A stretch of DNA of 64,000 nt from Photobacterium frigidiphilum (GTDB taxonomy: Bacteria > Pseudomonadota > Gammaproteobacteria > Enterobacterales > Vibrionaceae): NCBI RefSeq assembly GCF_003025615.1, contig NZ_PYMJ01000029.1:1-64000 (forward strand). The letters run 5' to 3'. This document shows positions 55,304 through 64,000 of this stretch, piece after piece. The notes below the pieces were generated by a model. It was not told where the DNA came from. It saw only the letters and a list, made by a program, of their open reading frames with translations, and made no database searches. Position 1 is the first letter of the stretch. Every line of letters starts with the position of its first letter. The translations under genes were made by a program, and so were the position numbers.

Positions 55304-58300
55304 ATGGCGCAAGGATGGATCGTCGTGCCGGTCTCGTTAGCCTATTTAGGGCTGCTGTTTTTTATCGCGTGGTATGGCGATAAGAAAATCAAATGGATGG
55401 CAAAATATCGCCCGTGGATTTATAGCTTATCCATCGCGGTGTATTGTACCTCGTGGACCTTTTATGGCACGGTTGGTCAAGCCAGCCAAAATACTTGGTC
55501 ATTCCTGCCTATTTATCTTGCCCCTATTATTGTTTTCACCCTCGGTTGGCGCATTCTTGCCCGCTTGATCTTAATTGCGAAACGCGAGCACATTACGTCT
55601 ATTGCTGATTTTATCGCGGCACGTTATGGCAAGTCTCAAGGATTAGCGGTATTAGTCACAATTATCGCCGTTGTGGGTATTCTGCCTTATATTGCTTTGC
55701 AGCTGCGTGCGATTACGATGGGGCTTGATCAAATCGCGCCTAGTTTAGGCAGCGGGATGGGCATTAATGAAATGGACACCGCGTGGTTGGTCACCCTTGC
55801 ATTAGCCGCTTTCACGGTGTTATTTGGTACCCGCCATATTGATACCACTGAACACCACCGCGGCATGATGATGGCTGTTGCATTTGAATCATTGGTGAAA
55901 CTCGCCGCCTTCTTGATTGTGGGTGTTTTTGCAGTGGGCTTGTTATTTGAATTACCTGATTTACAAGTGGTTAAAGCATCGTATTTAGAATCATCAACGC
56001 CAAATATGGGCAGCTTGTTGATTCATACCATACTGACGATGGCGGCAATTATTTGTTTGCCTCGCCAGTTTCACACCATTGTGGTCGAAAATAGTCGGGC
56101 GCAAGATTTACATAAAGCCCGTTGGATTTTTCCGTTATACCTCGTGTTGATGGGGATCTTTGTTTTACCGCTGGCATTAGCCGGACAAGCGCTGATGATG
56201 CCCAGTGTGTCTGCTGATACGTATGTGATAAGTCTGCCTTTACAGCAAGGGGCTGAAAGTATTGCGCTGCTGGCTTTTTTAGGAGGCACATCGGCTGCTA
56301 GTGGCATGGTGATTGTATCGACCATTGCGTTGGCGATTATGGTTTCCAATGACTTAGTTTTACCGTTAGTTTTACGCCGTTTAAGAGTGTCTGGAAAAAA
56401 CTTTAGTGCCTTCTCTGGGTTGCTACTGAATGTACGCCGAGCATTGATTTTATTATTGTTACTATCGGCTTGGGGTTTTTATCAGATACTCGATAATATT
56501 CCATCACTATCAGCGATAGGTTTGTTGTCTTTTGCTGCCATTGCGCAATTTGCACCGGCATTGTTGGGCGGTATTTATTGGCGAAAAGGGAATAAAAAAG
56601 GCGTTTATGCTGGTTTGTTTGGTGGCTCAATTATTTGGGTTATTACCATGATGGCTCAAACAAGCATGTTGGCAGGTAATGCTGATACAAATGTTTTACT
56701 TTGGTTACTTACCCCACCGCAAATCCCTGTATTACAGAGTATTACATCGGTTGATTGGGGCATGTTACTCAGTATTTTAGCGAATGTGACCTTATATACG
56801 TCGGTATCATTGATGACTCGTTCGTCGTTGACTGAACGATTACAAGCGGCAACGTTTGTTGGTGCCCCGTTACCTGAAGCTGAAAATGCGAGCTTATATC
56901 AGACGCGTGTCACCGTGGCAGAATTAGAAATGTTAGCGGCACGTTTTGTCGGGCGTAAACGTGTACATCATGCTTTTCGTCAATTCGCAGAACAGCATCA
57001 AGATCCATTATTACCTCAACAGCAGGCATCTGGCGTATTAATTCGTCATACCGAGCGAGTACTTGCTGGGGTATTTGGGGCATCTTCTGCTCGTCTGGTA
57101 TTAACGTCTGCGTTGCAAGGGCGAAATATGCAGCTTGAGGAGGTAGCCACCATTGTAGATGAAGCCTCTGAACTGTTCGATTTCAGCCGAGGTTTATTGC
57201 AAGGGGCTATTGAACATATTAGCCAAGGTATTACTGTCGTAGACAAGCAATTAAGGCTGGTGGCATGGAATCAACGTTATCTTGAGCTATTTACCTTTCC
57301 TCCGGGCTTAATTCAAGTGGGCCGACCTATTGCGGATGTGATCCGGCATAATGCGATGGAGGGATTATGTGGATCCGGCGATCCTGAAAAGCATGTTGCC
57401 AAACGGGTAGAGCACTTGCTGCGAGGTACTGCGCATACGTCTTCCCGTGTTCGTGCTGATGGGCAGGTTATCGAAGTACAAGGTAACCCGATGCCGGGCG
57501 GTGGTTTTGTGATGAGCTTTATTGATATCACCGCTTTTCGTCAAGCAGAGCAAGCGTTGAAAGATGCCAATGAACACCTAGAAGCACGGGTACAAAAGCG
57601 AACCCAAGAGCTGGAACAATTGAATCGCCGTTTGGTAAATGCAACCCAACAAGCGGAGCAACAAGCCCAATCAAAGAGTCGATTCTTAGCCGCTGTGAGT
57701 CATGATTTGATGCAGCCGTTAAATGCCGCACGTTTATTTTCATCTTCGCTATCAGAGCTTGCGAAAGAAGATGAAACTATTAAGTTGTCACGCCATATTG
57801 AAAGTGCCCTCGGTGCTGCAGAAGATTTGATTGGTGACTTATTGGATGTGTCGCGACTAGAAGCGGGCAAACTACAAGTGAATGTTCATCCATTCCCTAT
57901 CCGTGAAGTACTCGATACTTTGAGTGCTGAATTTGGTGTTTTGGCAAAACAACAGGGCATTCAATTCGAAGTGCTGAAAAGTAACGCCGTCATTGTGTCC
58001 GATCCTAAATTATTGCGCCGTGCATTACAGAACTTTTTAACCAATGCATTTCGTTATAACCCACATGGCAAAGTGTTATTAGGTGTGCGCCGAATTAAAG
58101 GTAAATTACAGATTGAAGTCTGGGATAACGGCCCTGGTATTCCTCTTGAAAAGCAGACGGATATTTTTGATGAATTCACGCGTATTCAAACGAGTGGTGC
58201 AGATCACGGATTAGGGCTGGGGTTGGCAATTGCCCGTGGGATCAGTCGGGTGCTTGATCACCCGTTATCGCTACGTTCATGGCCAGGTCAAGGCACTGTT

Positions 58301-58768
58301 TTTGCTCTTTCTGTTCCTCGTGGGGTATTAACTCAAAAACAACAAACAGTGATCTCTCAACAAGCGACAGAAAAGACAGCACCACTGAATGGAGTACGTG
58401 TGCTCTGCGTCGACAATGAGCCTGAAATATTACTAGGGATGGAAACGTTACTAGTGAGATGGGGCTGCGATGTGCGTTTAGCTGAAAGCGTTGTAGGCAC
58501 TATTCAGCAACTGGAAGATGGTTGGGTGCCAGAATTTGTCTTAAGTGATTATCACTTAGCTAACAACCAAACCGGATTACAAGTTTTACAGCAATGCAGT
58601 TTACGTTTGGGTAAAACCTTCAAAGGGGCAGTGATAAGCGCCGACCGTACACCAGAAACTCAGCAAGCGATTCGAGGGCATGGTTTTAGTTTTATTAGTA
58701 AACCCGTAAAACCTCTAAAGTTACGTGCTTTATTGAATCAGCGTATGAAAAGTGCAATAAAAAGCTAA
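55304..58768 (+). CDS. crbS: Hybrid histidine kinase with sodium-solute-symporter N-terminus (CrbS-like)
   Basis: 1154 residues. Residues 1-500 form an SSS/PutP-like domain of about 13 helices, followed by a linker, a PAS domain (around 625-740), a coiled coil (about 750-785), a HisKA domain with His800 in AAVSHDLMQPLNAARLF, an HATPase (VWDNGPGIP, GLGLGLAIARG) and a C-terminal receiver with Asp1082 (FVLSDYHLA). This layout is that of CrbS/MxtR kinases that govern acs. The symporter part may import or sense the signal. CrbR is likely its response partner, 3.2 kb beyond. Confidence 0.93.
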   Translation: MAQGWIVVPVSLAYLGLLFFIAWYGDKKIKWMAKYRPWIYSLSIAVYCTSWTFYGTVGQASQNTWSFLPIYLAPIIVFTLGWRILARLILIAKREHITSIADFIAARYGKSQGLAVLVTIIAVVGILPYIALQLRAITMGLDQIAPSLGSGMGINEMDTAWLVTLALAAFTVLFGTRHIDTTEHHRGMMMAVAFESLVKLAAFLIVGVFAVGLLFELPDLQVVKASYLESSTPNMGSLLIHTILTMAAIICLPRQFHTIVVENSRAQDLHKARWIFPLYLVLMGIFVLPLALAGQALMMPSVSADTYVISLPLQQGAESIALLAFLGGTSAASGMVIVSTIALAIMVSNDLVLPLVLRRLRVSGKNFSAFSGLLLNVRRALILLLLLSAWGFYQILDNIPSLSAIGLLSFAAIAQFAPALLGGIYWRKGNKKGVYAGLFGGSIIWVITMMAQTSMLAGNADTNVLLWLLTPPQIPVLQSITSVDWGMLLSILANVTLYTSVSLMTRSSLTERLQAATFVGAPLPEAENASLYQTRVTVAELEMLAARFVGRKRVHHAFRQFAEQHQDPLLPQQQASGVLIRHTERVLAGVFGASSARLVLTSALQGRNMQLEEVATIVDEASELFDFSRGLLQGAIEHISQGITVVDKQLRLVAWNQRYLELFTFPPGLIQVGRPIADVIRHNAMEGLCGSGDPEKHVAKRVEHLLRGTAHTSSRVRADGQVIEVQGNPMPGGGFVMSFIDITAFRQAEQALKDANEHLEARVQKRTQELEQLNRRLVNATQQAEQQAQSKSRFLAAVSHDLMQPLNAARLFSSSLSELAKEDETIKLSRHIESALGAAEDLIGDLLDVSRLEAGKLQVNVHPFPIREVLDTLSAEFGVLAKQQGIQFEVLKSNAVIVSDPKLLRRALQNFLTNAFRYNPHGKVLLGVRRIKGKLQIEVWDNGPGIPLEKQTDIFDEFTRIQTSGADHGLGLGLAIARGISRVLDHPLSLRSWPGQGTVFALSVPRGVLTQKQQTVISQQATEKTAPLNGVRVLCVDNEPEILLGMETLLVRWGCDVRLAESVVGTIQQLEDGWVPEFVLSDYHLANNQTGLQVLQQCSLRLGKTFKGAVISADRTPETQQAIRGHGFSFISKPVKPLKLRALLNQRMKSAIKS

Positions 58769-58806
58769 TTAATATGGCTTGAGCATTGGATGAATAGATA
58801 AAAGAA

Positions 58807-58830
58807 AACGGAGCAGAGTGCTCCGTTTTT
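58807..58830. terminator. Terminator between crbS and the symporter gene
   Basis: aacggagca, GAG loop, tgctccgtt and T run; convergent genes. Confidence 0.9.
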
Positions 58831-58888
58831 GATTCTAGCCAACGTATTACTTACGCTGTGAGTTTCTTATCAACACATGTTTTAGCTA

Positions 58889-60592
58889 TTAATGGTCATG
58901 TGCTTCACCCGCACCTTTAGGGTAGCGAATCGATTCAACCATATCTTGAACATCTTTCGGTACTTCAGCGGTGAACTTGTTAACCACAATGGAAACTACG
59001 AAGTTCAGACACATACCTAGCGTACCAATACCTTCAGGACTTATACCAAAGAACCAGTTATCAGGCGTGCTTGCTGCTGGGTTGATAAACTTGAAGTAGA
59101 TGATGTATGAGGCCGTAAACGTAATACCCGTTAGCATGCCTGCAATCGCACCTTCTTTGTTCATCTTCTTATAGAAGATACCCAAAATAATCGCTGGGAA
59201 GAAAGAGGCAGCCGCTAAGCCGAACGAGAAGGCAACAACCTGAGCAACAAATCCTGGTGGATTAATACCAAGGTAACCGGCTCCGACTATCGCGAGAGCT
59301 GCACCGATACGTGCTGCTAATAGCTCCTGTTTATCGGTCATGTCGGGCTTGAAGCCTTTCTTTAACAAGTCATGTGATATCGAGGTCGAGATAACCAGCA
59401 ATAGCCCTGCAGCGGTTGATAATGCTGCGGCTAGGCCACCAGCTGCCAACAATGCCACTACCCAATTAGGTAAATTAGCTAACTCGGGGCTTGCCAGTAC
59501 GATGATGTCGCGGTTGATATTCATTTCGTTACGTTCATCGCCCGAATAGAACATTTTACCGTCGTTGTTCTTGTCTTCCCACGTAACTAGGCCGGTTTTC
59601 TCCCAGTTTTTAACCCAGCCTGGTGCTTGTTCTGCTGATACACCTTGCATGTCAGAGCCGTTGATTGTCTCAATCATATTGATACGAGCAAACGCGGCAA
59701 CTGAAGGTGCGGTGGTATAAAGTAGCGAAATGAATAGCAGTGCCCAGCCCGCAGAAATACGTGCATCTTTCACGCGAGGAACCGTGAAGAAGCGAATAAT
59801 AACGTGCGGCAAACCGGCAGTACCTACCATCAATGCAGAACAGATAAAGAATACGTCAACCATACTCTTTGAACCATCGGTGTAGGCGGTGAAACCTAAC
59901 TCTGTGGTTAATCCATCAAGCTTATCAAGTACGTATGTTTCAGACCCTGTTAGCGTAGAACCTAAACCAAGCTGTGGGATACTGTTACCCGTCATCATGA
60001 TTGACGTAAATACCGCAGGAACAAGGAATGCAAAAATGAGAACACAAAATTGTGCAACCTGCGTGTAGGTAATGCCTTTCATGCCACCCAGTACGGCGTA
60101 GAAAAATACGATACCCATACCGATGATGATACCCATGTTGATATCAACTTCGAGGAAGCGGGCAAATACAACCCCAACCCCACGCATTTGACCTGCTACG
60201 TAAGTAAACGAAACGAAGATGGCACAAAAGACAGCTACCATACGTGCAGTTCTAGAATAGTAACGCTCACCAATAAAATCAGGCACAGTAAACTGACCAA
60301 ATTTACGTAAGTAAGGCGCAAGACATAGTGCGAGTAGTACATAACCACCCGTCCAGCCCATTAGGTATACACCGCCATCGTAACCGACAAATGAGATGAT
60401 ACCTGCCATTGAAATAAACGATGCTGCCGACATCCAGTCAGCTGCGGTAGCCATACCATTCGCAATAGGATGAACCCCACCGCCAGCAACATAGAACTCA
60501 CTTGTGGTTCCTGCGCGTGCCCAAATGGCTATACCGATATACACCGAAAAGGTGAGACCCACTAAAATAAACGTCCAGGTTTGGATATCCAT
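58889..60592 (-). CDS. Sodium:solute symporter large subunit (VC_2705 type)
   Basis: 567 residues, SSS family with about 13 helices. Core block AADWMSAASFISMAGIISFV resembles acetate permease ActP, and it has an extracytoplasmic insert with a calcium-loop-like DKNNDGKMF at about residue 320. It pairs with a DUF4212 subunit, which distinguishes it from ActP/YjcH (DUF485). Substrate probably a short monocarboxylate such as acetate, by context with acs and crbS; this is an inference. Start 60592 (MDIQTWTF) with AAGAGG. Confidence 0.9.
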   Translation of the reverse strand: MDIQTWTFILVGLTFSVYIGIAIWARAGTTSEFYVAGGGVHPIANGMATAADWMSAASFISMAGIISFVGYDGGVYLMGWTGGYVLLALCLAPYLRKFGQFTVPDFIGERYYSRTARMVAVFCAIFVSFTYVAGQMRGVGVVFARFLEVDINMGIIIGMGIVFFYAVLGGMKGITYTQVAQFCVLIFAFLVPAVFTSIMMTGNSIPQLGLGSTLTGSETYVLDKLDGLTTELGFTAYTDGSKSMVDVFFICSALMVGTAGLPHVIIRFFTVPRVKDARISAGWALLFISLLYTTAPSVAAFARINMIETINGSDMQGVSAEQAPGWVKNWEKTGLVTWEDKNNDGKMFYSGDERNEMNINRDIIVLASPELANLPNWVVALLAAGGLAAALSTAAGLLLVISTSISHDLLKKGFKPDMTDKQELLAARIGAALAIVGAGYLGINPPGFVAQVVAFSFGLAAASFFPAIILGIFYKKMNKEGAIAGMLTGITFTASYIIYFKFINPAASTPDNWFFGISPEGIGTLGMCLNFVVSIVVNKFTAEVPKDVQDMVESIRYPKGAGEAHDH

Positions 60593-60602
60593 AACTAACC
60601 TC

Positions 60603-60869
60603 TTAGTCTTCTTGTACGTTGAATTTACGATCGAGTGCATTCATGCGCACTACGTAGACAAAAATCAGTACCACAAAGGTATAGATGGAACCCTGTTGCG
60701 AGAACCAAAACCCTAATTTGAAGCCACCGATTTGGAAGTTGTTAAGAACATCGACAAATAAAATGCCGGCACCGAACGAAACCATGAACCAAATAGTGAG
60801 TAGGTAAGCCATTGTACTGAGGTTTTCTTTCCAGTAGGCCTTGGCCTGCTCCTTGGATTCAAACGCCAT
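60603..60869 (-). CDS. DUF4212 sodium/solute symporter small subunit
   Basis: 88 residues with two helices (MAYLLTIWFMVSFGAGILFV and SIYTFVVLIFVYVVRMNAL), partner of the large symporter that starts 10 bp downstream. ATG 60869 has AAGGAG; ATGs at 60875 and 60890 are too close to or upstream of the SD. Confidence 0.9.
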   Translation of the reverse strand: MAFESKEQAKAYWKENLSTMAYLLTIWFMVSFGAGILFVDVLNNFQIGGFKLGFWFSQQGSIYTFVVLIFVYVVRMNALDRKFNVQED

Positions 60870-60991
60870 TGTCATCTCCTTACACGTCATGTTAATAATC
60901 GCGGCAAATACGCGTTAATAAAATGTTACAGAAAGACAATAGCAACGATCTCACAAGTAAACAGTGCAACTTTAGTCGTGCTAGAAACAAA

Positions 60992-61018
60992 AAAATCGCC
61001 CAGAAACAGGCGATTTTG
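60992..61018 (-). terminator. Terminator after marC
   Basis: On the minus strand aaaatcgcc, 7-nt loop, gggcgatttt and T run. Confidence 0.85.
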
Positions 61019-61071
61019 TGAGGTGAGGTGGAAATTCAGTATGTTAATGATTTGTTGTGTTAGCCAAAGGT

Positions 61072-61704
61072 CTAAGTCATTAAATAAAAATCTTTGATGC
61101 CAATAAGCAGGTTGTTGACTGCCACAGCTGCAAGGATTAACCCCATCACTCGGCTAATAATCGCAGCCCCGACATTACCGATATATTTCTGGATCTTATT
61201 TGCCCCAAGCATTAAGAACAACGTGACTAATAAAACACTCAGCATCACCAATGTCGTGACCATTTGATCGCCCAGCGAGTAACGGTTGTTATCCGTTAAC
61301 ATTACCACGGCCATCATGGCTCCAGGTGATGCAATGGAAGGCACAGCTAAAGGGTATACCGCTAAACTACCTAACTCAGAGTGCTGAACTTCTTGCTCAC
61401 TTAGCTTACATTCTTGATCAACTTTACCTTCGCCAAAGATCATGGTTAGGGCGAAAAGTAGCAGAACAAGCCCCCCTGCTGCTTGGAAAGCAGGCAGAGG
61501 TATTTGCATCGCTTCCAGTAATATCTGACCGATAATAATAAAGAACAATAAAATGCCAGCAGAAATAGCAATGGCTTTTAGTGCGACTAAGCGGCGTTGT
61601 TGTGCATTTAGGTGGCTGGTTTGAGCAAGGTATACGGGCACTGAGCCGATAGGATCGACAACAGCCCAAATGAGGACAAACTGGGTGAGAAGGACGCTGA
61701 GCAA
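61072..61704 (-). CDS. MarC-family membrane protein
   Basis: 210 residues with six predicted helices. Motif VVDPIGSVPVYLAQT early and GGLVLLLFALTMIFG in the middle fit UPF0056/MarC. Despite the name these are not established drug-resistance proteins. No in-frame ATG occurs near the N-terminus; TTG 61704 follows AGGGGG by 6 bp and fits the family start. The same bases form half of a 14-bp inverted repeat. Confidence 0.85.
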   Translation of the reverse strand: MLSVLLTQFVLIWAVVDPIGSVPVYLAQTSHLNAQQRRLVALKAIAISAGILLFFIIIGQILLEAMQIPLPAFQAAGGLVLLLFALTMIFGEGKVDQECKLSEQEVQHSELGSLAVYPLAVPSIASPGAMMAVVMLTDNNRYSLGDQMVTTLVMLSVLLVTLFLMLGANKIQKYIGNVGAAIISRVMGLILAAVAVNNLLIGIKDFYLMT

Positions 61705-61819
61705 AATAACCCCCTAAATTAAAATCGTTAATAGTGTGAAAGAATGATGACTTTTACTGGTTTTTTCTATGATATTAATGATGTTAGCAAAAATATATGC
61801 TTTTAAGGGGGTTATTTTG
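61702..61819 (-). promoter_or_regulatory. 14-bp inverted repeat covering the marC ribosome binding site
   Basis: caaaataaccccct (61702-61715) and agggggttattttg (61806-61819) are exact complements 90 nt apart. On the marC mRNA the 3' arm contains both the AGGGGG Shine-Dalgarno and the TTG start; the 5' arm could mask them. The spacer is very A/T-rich. Either RNA hairpin or two half-sites of a protein is possible. Confidence 0.55.
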
Positions 61820-61962
61820 ATATTAAATTGTATTTAAATTTGTCAGAGTTGAATAATCACCTCTATTTACAGTGGGTAATAGATGATTATTGCTTTCTGT
61901 GCGGTTTTGAAATGAAATTATGTTGAAGTCGCTGTTTTTGTGTGTTTTTTGAAAGGTATTTT

Positions 61963-61992
61963 CAGGTATTAACGAAGATAAATTAATACCTG
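61963..61992. terminator. Hairpin after crbR
   Basis: caggtattaa and ttaatacctg pair over 10 bp with a 10-nt loop, 14 bp behind the crbR stop. No long T run on the crbR strand, so termination would be weak. Confidence 0.5.
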
Positions 61993-62005
61993 ATGTTTTT
62001 ATAAC

Positions 62006-62641
62006 CTATTGGGCTAAATCCATTTGCTGCAAGAGAATCACGGCTTGAGTACGATTCTTAACGCCGAGTTTGCGAAAAATAGCGGTCATGTGAGCTTTGA
62101 TTGTTGCTTCTGATACATTCAACTCATACGCAATTTGCTTATTAAGCAAACCATCAGACAGCATGCATAACACTTTATATTGCTGGGGAGTTAATGAGGC
62201 TATTTTCTGGGCAAGGTCATTAATTTCATCATCTTCATCCCCGAGCCCTTCAGGAAAAAAGGGTTCTCCTTCGAGCACTTGATGTAGGGCGCTGATTAGC
62301 GCGCGCATATCACTTGATTTAGGAATAAAGCCAAATGCACCGTGGCTGCGAACCTGCTTTACAACCGTAACCTCTTCACTGGCAGATATCACAACGATGG
62401 GCAGGTCTGGATATTGGTTACGCAGTTGAATTAAACCTGACATGCCATTCGCGCCCGGCATTTTTAAATCGAGCAGCAATAAATCTACATCATGTTCTTT
62501 TTCTAATAAGCTGAGCAGAGTATCAAGCGACTCAGCTTCGAGTAGATTGGCACCACTGATCGCCATATGCACCGATTGAAAAAGTGCATTACGAAACAAG
62601 GGGTGATCATCAGCGATAACAATCGTGTATTGAGCGTCCAT
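62006..62641 (-). CDS. crbR: LuxR/NarL-type response regulator (CrbR-like)
   Basis: 211 residues. Receiver with the acidic pair Asp11-Asp12, phospho-acceptor Asp58 (LLLLDLKMPG), Ser/Thr in VVISASE and Lys in GFIPKS. C-terminal LuxR HTH (LTPQQYKVLCMLSDGLLNKQ, NVSEATIKAHMTAIFRKL). Start ATG 62641 with AAGG; upstream ATGs at 62758 and 62788 are in A/T-rich non-coding sequence. Resembles CrbR/ErdR, the partner of CrbS in acs activation; pairing is inferred from neighbourhood and family. Confidence 0.88.
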   Translation of the reverse strand: MDAQYTIVIADDHPLFRNALFQSVHMAISGANLLEAESLDTLLSLLEKEHDVDLLLLDLKMPGANGMSGLIQLRNQYPDLPIVVISASEEVTVVKQVRSHGAFGFIPKSSDMRALISALHQVLEGEPFFPEGLGDEDDEINDLAQKIASLTPQQYKVLCMLSDGLLNKQIAYELNVSEATIKAHMTAIFRKLGVKNRTQAVILLQQMDLAQ

Positions 62642-62822
62642 GGCTACCTTTTCATTATTATTTTTAGTTACGCTATCACTGCTATAAAACCAGATCAATT
62701 CGTTAACACTCAAGATAAGAGCTAGATCAGTCCTTTGGTTAACCGTGATGTAATGCATGATGAAATTGTAGTTAAGTTGTTTAAACATATAGTCGCTATG
62801 TTATGAGGGAATGTAATTATTA

Positions 62823-63983
62823 ATGAACCAAGAGATGATCCGAAAAATTGATCAACGAAATGATGGCCAACGTTATTTTGAGCAACAACAATTTCAACGT
62901 CAGGAGCAGGGCTGGAAGTTAATTATTGGTACTTCGGTATTGTTATTAGCGTTAGTGGCCGTAGAGTTGTTTTGGTTGGTGCCAACGGTGACCAGTGCGA
63001 GTAAATCTGCTTTTAGTGGATTTGTTGCGGTGATTGGTATTATTTCCTTTGTGCTCTGGCTCGTTGCTCAGGCCGTACCATTTAAAGTGCGCTGGCAAAG
63101 TGTTTCCGTCGCGCTGGCGTGTTTATTGGGTGGTGGATGGGCGCTGCTCTTTCCATTACTGATCCAGCAATCTCACTTTTTTAGCGTTTATGCTTACAGT
63201 GATCTGTTTATATTTCTTTCGGTCATTGCGTTTTTTAGTTACCGACCTGCACTGTATCTGGCAGTTTTACCTATCCTCTGTTCGTTATTAGTAACGGATA
63301 TGTACTTTGGTGATACCAATAATGCGGTAACATTTCTGAGTATGGGTAGCCGACTGATCATTATTATTGTGGTGCGAGAGTGTCTTTATCATTGGTTTCA
63401 TGCCTCAGTCTGGCATGAATTTGAAGAGAAGCGCTTACGCAAGGAGCTGGCATCGGTGGCCTTGATCGATCTGGTTACTGGGCTGCAAAATGATAAACAC
63501 TTTGAGCTAATGCTGGATCGGGAAATGATGGCCGCTCGCCGTCATAACAGTGATCTCACCGTGATGATGATTAATATTGAGCCGATGAATTTGTATGCAA
63601 TGACGTGTGGTCATCAGGCTTGTGACGACTTACTTAAGCGCGCCACCAAAGGATTACGGCGCGGGGTGTATCGCCCACGGGATTTTATTGCCCGTGTCGG
63701 TAGCAGTGAATTTGCTTTATTGCTGCCAGATACCGATGCTTCCGGTGCAGAAATTGTTGCCGAGCGTATGCAAAGACATGTCCATCGTTGCTGCGATATG
63801 TTGGTGAAAGGGGAGTTAGAACAACCAATGGCCGTCATGATTACCATTGTGGAATGGGCACCAAACGTAAATGTGAGAACAATGCGCAGGTATATGCGGG
63901 ATGCTCGTAGTCAGTTAAACCTTGATGAGCCGCAGAAGTGCGCAGATAGCGTGTCGTATTATGATCCCGTGAAGTATCGTTGA
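62823..63983 (+). CDS. Membrane GGDEF-domain protein with degenerate active site
   Basis: 386 residues. Five or six predicted helices (about 30-200), then a GGDEF fold (about 215-375; ALIDLVTGLQNDKHFELMLD). The signature loop is GSSEF (RVGSSEFALLLPD) in place of GG(D/E)EF. The inhibitory-site RxxD is kept five residues before it (RPRD). It is thus probably not an active diguanylate cyclase but may still bind c-di-GMP or GTP. It is divergent from crbR. The window ends 17 bp after it, at the start of an A-run. Confidence 0.88.
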   Translation: MNQEMIRKIDQRNDGQRYFEQQQFQRQEQGWKLIIGTSVLLLALVAVELFWLVPTVTSASKSAFSGFVAVIGIISFVLWLVAQAVPFKVRWQSVSVALACLLGGGWALLFPLLIQQSHFFSVYAYSDLFIFLSVIAFFSYRPALYLAVLPILCSLLVTDMYFGDTNNAVTFLSMGSRLIIIIVVRECLYHWFHASVWHEFEEKRLRKELASVALIDLVTGLQNDKHFELMLDREMMAARRHNSDLTVMMINIEPMNLYAMTCGHQACDDLLKRATKGLRRGVYRPRDFIARVGSSEFALLLPDTDASGAEIVAERMQRHVHRCCDMLVKGELEQPMAVMITIVEWAPNVNVRTMRRYMRDARSQLNLDEPQKCADSVSYYDPVKYR

Positions 63984-64000
63984 ATATAAAAAAAGAGCAC

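Overview
The window is chromosomal DNA from a gammaproteobacterium of the Vibrionaceae, most likely a Photobacterium. The reasons are the protein sequences, the murB-birA-PanK-tRNA-tufB-secE-nusG-rplKAJL-rpoBC-rsd-nudC-hemE-yjaG-hupA-purHD order, the neighbouring acetate-switch genes (acs, a CrbS-like kinase, a CrbR-like regulator), and a short TIR element of a kind I associate with this family. The genus is an inference; the family is well supported.

Layout. 1-1.4 kb: a tRNA-Asp (perhaps the tail of an rRNA operon) and a dead IS630-type insertion sequence. 1.5-4.1 kb: nicotinamidase, phosphatidylserine synthase and a GNAT acetyltransferase, all on the minus strand. 4.2-6.9 kb: murB-birA-coaX with overlapping ends; a type III pantothenate kinase sits where E. 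coli has coaA. 7.0-8.7 kb: tRNA-Thr/Tyr/Gly/Thr-tufB behind a strong stringent-type promoter; the last tRNA-Thr looks damaged. 8.9-20.9 kb: secE-nusG, rplKA, rplJL-rpoBC with recognisable promoters, leader, attenuator and terminator. 21-30.4 kb: rsd, nudC, hemE, a UDG-like protein, a 2-hydroxyacid dehydrogenase, yjaG, brnQ, a CNNM/CBS protein, hupA and a DUF1481 lipoprotein. brnQ is preceded by an unannotated ORF for a peptide packed with branched-chain residues. 30.5-34.9 kb: purHD with a PurR-box promoter and a 5' UTR hairpin, divergent from a ZntR-like regulator; then a small lipoprotein and ppnP. 35-41.4 kb: malI/malXY and a divergent EamA-transporter/AraC-regulator pair, linked by the same AAAACGTTTT-centred operator. 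41.5-48.3 kb: dusB-fis, prmA, yhdT-panF and aroQ-accB-accC. 48.8-64 kb: acs, a DEDDh exonuclease and a cNMP/CBS/DUF294 nucleotidyltransferase, a 266-bp MITE-like element, an MFS permease, the SSS-histidine-kinase hybrid (CrbS-like), a DUF4212/sodium-solute symporter pair, marC, the LuxR-type regulator (CrbR-like) and a GGDEF-domain protein with a degenerate active site.

How it fits together. Most of the window is housekeeping: translation, transcription, CoA and biotin supply (panF imports pantothenate, coaX phosphorylates it, birA biotinylates AccB), purines, heme and cell wall. The accessory interest lies in regulation: the brnQ leader, the malI-type operators reaching a second locus, the purH hairpin, an inverted repeat that could mask the marC ribosome binding site, and the acetate-switch cluster. 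I found no CRISPR array, prophage or defence island, and no clearly new multi-gene system. The best candidates for undescribed biology are cis-regulatory.

Start codons were moved where homology and ribosome binding sites favoured an internal start (coaX, tufB, rplJ, rplL, rsd, hemE, the UDG-like gene, purH, ppnP, malY, the AraC gene, prmA, panF, acs, the exonuclease, the MFS gene, both symporter subunits, crbR).
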